From: GCA-002050365 sp964237235 | Lineage (GTDB): Bacteria; Acidobacteriota; Blastocatellia; Pyrinomonadales; Pyrinomonadaceae | Direction: 5' to 3' | Length of the DNA stretch: 64,000 nucleotides | NCBI GenBank assembly: GCA_964237235.1 | Contig: CAXSGY010000016.1 | Location: forward strand, 1 to 64,000 | In this document: one piece after another, positions 59,552 through 64,000 of the stretch | Layout: each line of letters starts with the position of its first letter | Numbering within the stretch: the stretch's first letter is position 1 | The notes under the pieces: generated by a model | Told to the model about the DNA's origin: nothing | Seen by the model: the letters and a program-made list of their open reading frames with translations, nothing else | Databases searched by the model: none | Made by a program: the position numbers and the translations under genes

Positions 59552-62491
59552 TTAGAACGTGAACCGCGCGGCAATTTGAAAGGCGCGCGCGCCGCCCGAG
59601 CCGAACACGCCGCCGGCGGTGGTCAGCGGCTGACCGAAATTTGCCGTGCCGAGAACGTTGCCGAAGCCCGAATAATTTGTGTTCGACACGCCTAAAATAT
59701 TCGTCGTGTTGAAAAGATTGAAGACTTCGATAATCGGTTCTAATCGGAAGCGTTCTTTGAACGAGAAAGTCTTCGACAGGCGCAAATCGAGCGCGCTGAA
59801 ACCGTCATTAAATCTCGCGTTCGCGGGCGCAAGCGGCAATTGCTGACTCGCCGGACGACCTGAGTTGTAGCTCGTCAAAAATGCGTTTAGCTGCGCCGCG
59901 TTTTTGAAAATTCTGCCGCCCGCGTTGCGCTGTAAATTTGGAATTCTCGTTGAAGCGTCCGGCAAAAGAATGTCCATCGGCACGCCCGTCGCCAGCGTCA
60001 AAATCGGCGAAAGGCGAAAACCGTAAGGCATTTCAATCGTTCCGGCGGCGGTGAAACGATGCCGCTGGTCGTTCGGTGTCGGACCGAATTCAAGCCGCAA
60101 ATTATTCGAATCAAGCGGACCGTTTGAAAACGGAATCTGGTCGTCGTTCGCATAATTAAACGCCTTCGACAAAGTGTATGCCGCGCGAAATCCGAAACGA
60201 TTCGCAAAGCGTTTTTCGACGCTCAGAAGCAAACCGTCGTATTTAAAGTTAACGCTCGATTCGAGATTAACCACGCGGTCGGGTCCGCCGACCACCGGAT
60301 TAAAAACGGTTCCGACGGTTCGACCGATGATAAAATGCGTGCCGAAATTATGCAGGTAATCGGCGCGCACGACAAAGTTGCGGGCAAATTCATATTGCAC
60401 GCCGAGATTCGATTGCTGAATCATCGGATTCTGCAAATCGTTGTCAATGATATTGATTCCCGACGCGCCCGCGCCCGTCAGTATGAAGCCGGAAAACGGA
60501 TTTGAAAACGTTGGCGCGCCCGGACCGAAACGTCCGTTCTGGTCGAGAAAAATCGGCTGTCCATTCGGCGCGGTGAGTGCGTTTCCGGCGCGCACGGCAA
60601 CCGGCAAAGCGCGACCGTCAAGTCCGCGTTCGAGCGTGATTAATTCCAGAGTGACGCGGTCGTAATAAATTCCAAAGCCGCCGTGAACGCTGAATTTCCC
60701 TGAATCCGTCGCGTAATTAAATCCGACACGCGGTGCGAAGTTGTTCAAATCGGCTCTGCGGTTGCCGCGATAAAACGAAGCAACGAGCGGATTTGTATTC
60801 GAGTAACCGGAATTATTTTTGACGTTTGTGTCGGCTTCGTAACGCAGTCCGATGTTGAACGTCAGATTTTTGTTGACGCGCCAATCGTCCTGCGCGAAAA
60901 AGGCGAAATAATTGTTGTCAACTTTCGGCAGATTCAAATCGCGGTCGGGAAATTGACTGCGCAGAGTGACGGCGAAAAGCAAATCGTTATCGTCAATGCG
61001 TCCGTCGCCGTTGCGGTCGGCGTTGGCGAAATCCTGCACGAATTCGATTCTGCCCTGCCGGAAAACGCCCAAAAATAAACTTGAATCAACGCGCTGATAT
61101 TCGCCGCCGAACTTCAAGCTGTGATTGCCCGCGATTAAATTAAAAGTGTCGGCAAATTGCAAACGGTTTTGTTTTGTTCCCTGCGGCACGCGGAAACTCG
61201 AACCGTCCAGAATGCTCGGAAACGTATATTGAATTCCCTGCTGCGTCGGGTCGGTCGCGTTGTCGAAATTATTCAGGCTGAAACTGAAATTATTGACCGC
61301 TTTGGGCGAAAGAATGCTCGTCCACGCCGCTTGAAAGGCGTGAAAGCGGTTTTTCAAATTCTGCTGATACGAAGCCGAGCCGAGCGCGCGGTCAAGTTTG
61401 CTCGCGTCGGTCGCTTTTACGTCTTCAAATGTGTATCGGAAATTAAAATTATTCGTGTCGTTCGCGTTGTAATCAAGGCGCGAATTAACGAGCGCGTCGT
61501 TGAGCGGTGCGGCGGCGAAACCGCGTGTAATTCTTCGCGCCGCCACGTCGCGGATGCCGACCAGAGTCGCGCCGTCTTGGTTGCGATATTCAAACGCGCC
61601 AAACGCGAAAAGTTTGTCTTTGATAATCGGTCCGCCGAGCGTAAATGAATATTGCTGGCGGTCGAACGGCGGTGTCGGATTGCTCCGGTCAAAGGTGGCG
61701 GGCAAGCCTTGTAATTTTTTATCGCGCTCGAAAAACGAAACGGAACCGCGCAGAGCGTTCGTTCCGCCTTTTGTCACGACGTTAATCACCGACGAAGCCG
61801 AACGACCGTATTCCGCCGAAAAACGATTGGTCGCAATCTGAAATTCGGCAACCGCGTCCTGCGAGATATTGACGAGTGAACCGCCGACCACATCGTCGTT
61901 ATTATCCGTGCCGTCAATCATCACATTTCCGCCGCGCCCAAGCTGCCCGGCGGACGAGATAACGACCGTATTCGTTTTCGTCGGATCAAAGTTTGGTGCT
62001 GGCGAATTACCTGGAGTTAATAAAGCGAGTTCGAGAAAATTGCGTCCATTCAAAGGTAGGTTTTCAACTTCTTTATCGCTAATAACTGCATCAACTTTTG
62101 AAGTCTGAGTATCAACTACCGGAGTATCATCAATACTTACGAAGTCAATAATTGCTGATGGATAAATTGTTTTGTTCAAATTTATCGTCTGCCCAACTTT
62201 AAGAGTTACTAAAGTTTCTCCGTCAATAAAGCCGGTATATTTAACCATTACTCCATAATCGCCGACCGGCAAACTCGAAATTACGAAAACGCCTTCGTTA
62301 TTCGTCGTCACAATGCGCGTCAAGCTTGTTGCTTTGTTCATTGCTGTAACGGTCGCGCCGGGAATAACCGCACCAGCCGGATCGGTGACAACGCCGGTCA
62401 AAGTCGCGTTCGCCTGCTGCGCTTGATTAGCAAAGCTCAACGAAAGCGAAAGAAATACGATTAGAATCGAATTAAAAAATAATTGCTTCAT
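59552..62491 (-). CDS. Oar-like TonB-dependent outer-membrane receptor (second)
   Basis: A 979-residue receptor. The signal peptide MKQLFFNSILIVFLSLSLSFA is followed by a carboxypeptidase-regulatory-like domain (residues about 28-110, ATLTGVVTDPAGAVIPGATVTAMN). The plug begins with VDAVISDKEVENLPLNGRNFLELALL and includes GQLGRGGNVMIDGTDNNDD. The barrel contains FFERDKKLQGLPATFDRS and ends AFQIAARFTF with a terminal Phe. It shares layout but not close sequence with the receptor at 50499. TAGGAG lies 18 bases before the ATG, too far for a normal ribosome site. Between xylB and an amino-acid permease; it may import xylan- or peptide-derived products. Confidence 0.92.
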   Translation of the reverse strand: MKQLFFNSILIVFLSLSLSFANQAQQANATLTGVVTDPAGAVIPGATVTAMNKATSLTRIVTTNNEGVFVISSLPVGDYGVMVKYTGFIDGETLVTLKVGQTINLNKTIYPSAIIDFVSIDDTPVVDTQTSKVDAVISDKEVENLPLNGRNFLELALLTPGNSPAPNFDPTKTNTVVISSAGQLGRGGNVMIDGTDNNDDVVGGSLVNISQDAVAEFQIATNRFSAEYGRSASSVINVVTKGGTNALRGSVSFFERDKKLQGLPATFDRSNPTPPFDRQQYSFTLGGPIIKDKLFAFGAFEYRNQDGATLVGIRDVAARRITRGFAAAPLNDALVNSRLDYNANDTNNFNFRYTFEDVKATDASKLDRALGSASYQQNLKNRFHAFQAAWTSILSPKAVNNFSFSLNNFDNATDPTQQGIQYTFPSILDGSSFRVPQGTKQNRLQFADTFNLIAGNHSLKFGGEYQRVDSSLFLGVFRQGRIEFVQDFANADRNGDGRIDDNDLLFAVTLRSQFPDRDLNLPKVDNNYFAFFAQDDWRVNKNLTFNIGLRYEADTNVKNNSGYSNTNPLVASFYRGNRRADLNNFAPRVGFNYATDSGKFSVHGGFGIYYDRVTLELITLERGLDGRALPVAVRAGNALTAPNGQPIFLDQNGRFGPGAPTFSNPFSGFILTGAGASGINIIDNDLQNPMIQQSNLGVQYEFARNFVVRADYLHNFGTHFIIGRTVGTVFNPVVGGPDRVVNLESSVNFKYDGLLLSVEKRFANRFGFRAAYTLSKAFNYANDDQIPFSNGPLDSNNLRLEFGPTPNDQRHRFTAAGTIEMPYGFRLSPILTLATGVPMDILLPDASTRIPNLQRNAGGRIFKNAAQLNAFLTSYNSGRPASQQLPLAPANARFNDGFSALDLRLSKTFSFKERFRLEPIIEVFNLFNTTNILGVSNTNYSGFGNVLGTANFGQPLTTAGGVFGSGGARAFQIAARFTF

Positions 62492-62539
62492 AAATAATAA
62501 ATTTCATCTCCTAAAAATTCCGTGTAAGTTCAGCTTAAA

Positions 62540-64000
62540 TTAGCCGTCATTTATTATCGAACGAAGCGCGGGGTAAATCGCTCGATATTTTTCGTATTGA
62601 CGATTCATCGTTTCGACGGCTTGCGGATTCGGCTCGATTCGTTTTGCAACGCGAATCGCCGCGTCACACGCTTCGTCAACGGTTCGCCAGTTTCCCGCGC
62701 CGACCGCCGCGAGCAGTGCCGCGCCGAAAGCCGCGCCTTCGTCCGCCGCGATTGTTTCGACCGCCGCGCCGTAAACGTCCGCTTGAATTTGCCGCCAAAG
62801 CGCGGATTTCGCGCCGCCGCCGCCGAGTCGAATCGTCGAAACGGATGCGCCCAATTCCTTAAAAATCTCAATCGAATCGCGCAGGCTGAACGCCACGCCT
62901 TCGAGAATGGCGCGGACGACGTGCGCCTTTGTGTGGCTCGCCGTCAAACCGATTAACGAAGCGCGCGCCGAAGGATCAATATGCGGCGTTCGCTCGCCCA
63001 TCAGATACGGTGTCCACAGAAGTCCGTCCGCGCCGGCGGGAATTTTCGCCGCCTCGGAAACCAAATCGTCGTAACTTTCAGCGGACGCGAAATTATCTCG
63101 AAACCAACGAAACGAAAGTCCGGCGGCTTGCGTCACGCCGGTGTTGTGCCAGCGGTTCGGAACGGCGTGGCAAAAGGTGTGAATGCGCCCGCGCAAATCT
63201 ATCGAAGGCTGGTCGGTGACGGCGAAAATTACGCCCGAAGTGCCGATGGTTGCGCTGACCGCGCCGGCGCGCGCGATGCCCATTCCGATTGCTCCGGCGG
63301 CGTTGTCGCCCGCGCCTGCGACGACCTTCGTTCCGGCAATCAAACCGGTTTCAACGGCGCATTCGGCGGAAATTACGCCGGTAATTTCCTTTGATTCGTA
63401 AACGCGCGGCAGTAAGTTTTCGCTGATGTCGCTTGCCGCCAGCATTTCCTTCGACCAGCGGCGATTTTCCACGTCGAGCAGCAGCGTTCCCGAAGCGTCC
63501 GCGACATCGGTCGCCTTATCGCCCGTCAGACGCAGACGTATAAAATCCTTCGGCAAAAGAACCGAACGAACCCGATTCCAGATTTCCGGCTCGTTCTCGC
63601 GCAGCCAGAGCATTTTCGTCAAAGTAAAATTCGTCAAAGCCGGATTGCTAACCAGTTCGATCAAACGCTCCGCGCCGATTCGCGCCGTTAATTCGCGGCA
63701 TTGTTTTTCCGTGCGCTGGTCGCACCAGATAATCGAAGGACGCAGCGGCTCGTCTTTTTCACCGAGAAAAACCGCGCCGTGCATCTGTCCCGAAAGACCG
63801 ATTGCCGAAACGTCTCCGGCGCGAACCGTTTCGCTTTTTAACACCTCCCGAATCGCCGCCGCCGAAGCGCGCCACCAATCGAGCGGATTTTGTTCCGCCC
63901 AACCGATTTCGGGCGAGGCGAACGACTGGTGTTCGACGGTCGCCGCCGCGATTATTTTGCCTTCGGAATCTATTAAAACGGCGCGCGAACCGCTTGTTCC
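62540..64000 (-). CDS. xylB: Xylulokinase (FGGY family), 5' end outside window
   Basis: 487 codons are present. The frame stays open to the last base (GTSGSRAVLIDSEGKIIAA...), so only the first few residues, up to the phosphate-binding D.GTSG, lie outside. The internal ATG/TTG near 63844 is not the real start. FGGY features: ATVEHQSFASPEIGWAEQNPLDWW, AIGLSGQMHGAVFL, IIWCDQRTEKQC, the substrate-side GAGDNAAGAIGMG, GTSGVIFAV and the C-terminal RLGGGGAKSALWRQIQADVYG. WAEQ and SGQMHG are typical of bacterial XylB. It phosphorylates D-xylulose for the pentose phosphate pathway, matching the xylose-releasing enzymes in the window. The TonB receptor follows after 48 bases. Confidence 0.92.
   Translation of the reverse strand, partial: GTSGSRAVLIDSEGKIIAAATVEHQSFASPEIGWAEQNPLDWWRASAAAIREVLKSETVRAGDVSAIGLSGQMHGAVFLGEKDEPLRPSIIWCDQRTEKQCRELTARIGAERLIELVSNPALTNFTLTKMLWLRENEPEIWNRVRSVLLPKDFIRLRLTGDKATDVADASGTLLLDVENRRWSKEMLAASDISENLLPRVYESKEITGVISAECAVETGLIAGTKVVAGAGDNAAGAIGMGIARAGAVSATIGTSGVIFAVTDQPSIDLRGRIHTFCHAVPNRWHNTGVTQAAGLSFRWFRDNFASAESYDDLVSEAAKIPAGADGLLWTPYLMGERTPHIDPSARASLIGLTASHTKAHVVRAILEGVAFSLRDSIEIFKELGASVSTIRLGGGGAKSALWRQIQADVYGAAVETIAADEGAAFGAALLAAVGAGNWRTVDEACDAAIRVAKRIEPNPQAVETMNRQYEKYRAIYPALRSIINDG

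Noticed and set aside
63842..63844. Start codon of xylulokinase at 63844
   Set aside because: The frame continues to the window edge and encodes the conserved N-terminal FGGY sequence, so the gene is truncated by the window, not started there.

Overview
The window looks like a chromosomal segment of an acidobacterium, most likely class Blastocatellia (Pyrinomonadaceae-like). This is inferred from gene content, since no rRNA or marker gene is present. The evidence is a VWFA-related 'Acidobacterial'-type secreted protein, two Oar-like TonB-dependent receptors with N-terminal carboxypeptidase-regulatory domains, paired CRTAC1 (FG-GAP + ASPIC/UnbV) proteins beside secreted TPR proteins, and many Sec/Tat-exported glycoside hydrolases. 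Intergenic DNA is AT-rich and coding DNA is richer in GC. The first 1.6 kb is clearly more AT-rich and carries small accessory genes.

Layout. 0-1.6 kb: small exported or unknown genes, one with an HELRAH motif. 1.7-6.8 kb: housekeeping-like SDR, quinone oxidoreductase, M48 peptidase and metallo-beta-lactamase-fold hydrolase. 6.9-22.7 kb (minus strand): a saccharide-use locus read GH3, GH5, [REP-like element], GH20, ROK kinase, lactonase, GH16, GH2, ROK repressor, XylG, XylH. No periplasmic sugar-binding protein accompanies XylGH. 22.8-26.8 kb: small exported protein, Gfo/Idh oxidoreductase, VWFA protein. 27.1-34.2 kb (plus strand): beta-helix protein, GH51, GH3 with a PA14 insert, MFS transporter. 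34.4-38.9 kb (minus): esterase, GH27, GH31. 39.4-42.2 kb: large SdrD-B-type surface protein. 42.4-54.1 kb (minus): TonB receptor, two TPR proteins, two CRTAC1 proteins and a K/E-rich protein. 54.5-57.6 kb (plus): GH5 mannanase-like and GH28 enzymes. 57.6-64 kb (minus): AhpD-like protein, amino-acid permease, second TonB receptor and a xylulokinase that runs off the window.

Together the genes describe a cell that takes apart plant or fungal polysaccharides (mannan/galactomannan, arabinoxylan, xyloglucan-like side chains, beta-glucan, pectin, hexosamine glycans) outside the cytoplasm. It would import products through Oar-like receptors, the XylGH ABC system and an MFS carrier, and feed xylose and glucose into XylB and ROK kinase reactions.

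The most notable observation is an AhpD-like gene (57566-58138, minus) in which an in-frame TGA takes the place of the second cysteine of the catalytic CxxC motif. A short stem-loop with a G in its apical loop follows at the spacing expected of a bacterial SECIS element. I read it as a probable selenoprotein. Also notable is a family of about 120-130-bp REP-like elements with nested dyads, one of which supplies the stop codon of a GH5 gene, together with many long intergenic inverted repeats of unrelated sequence.
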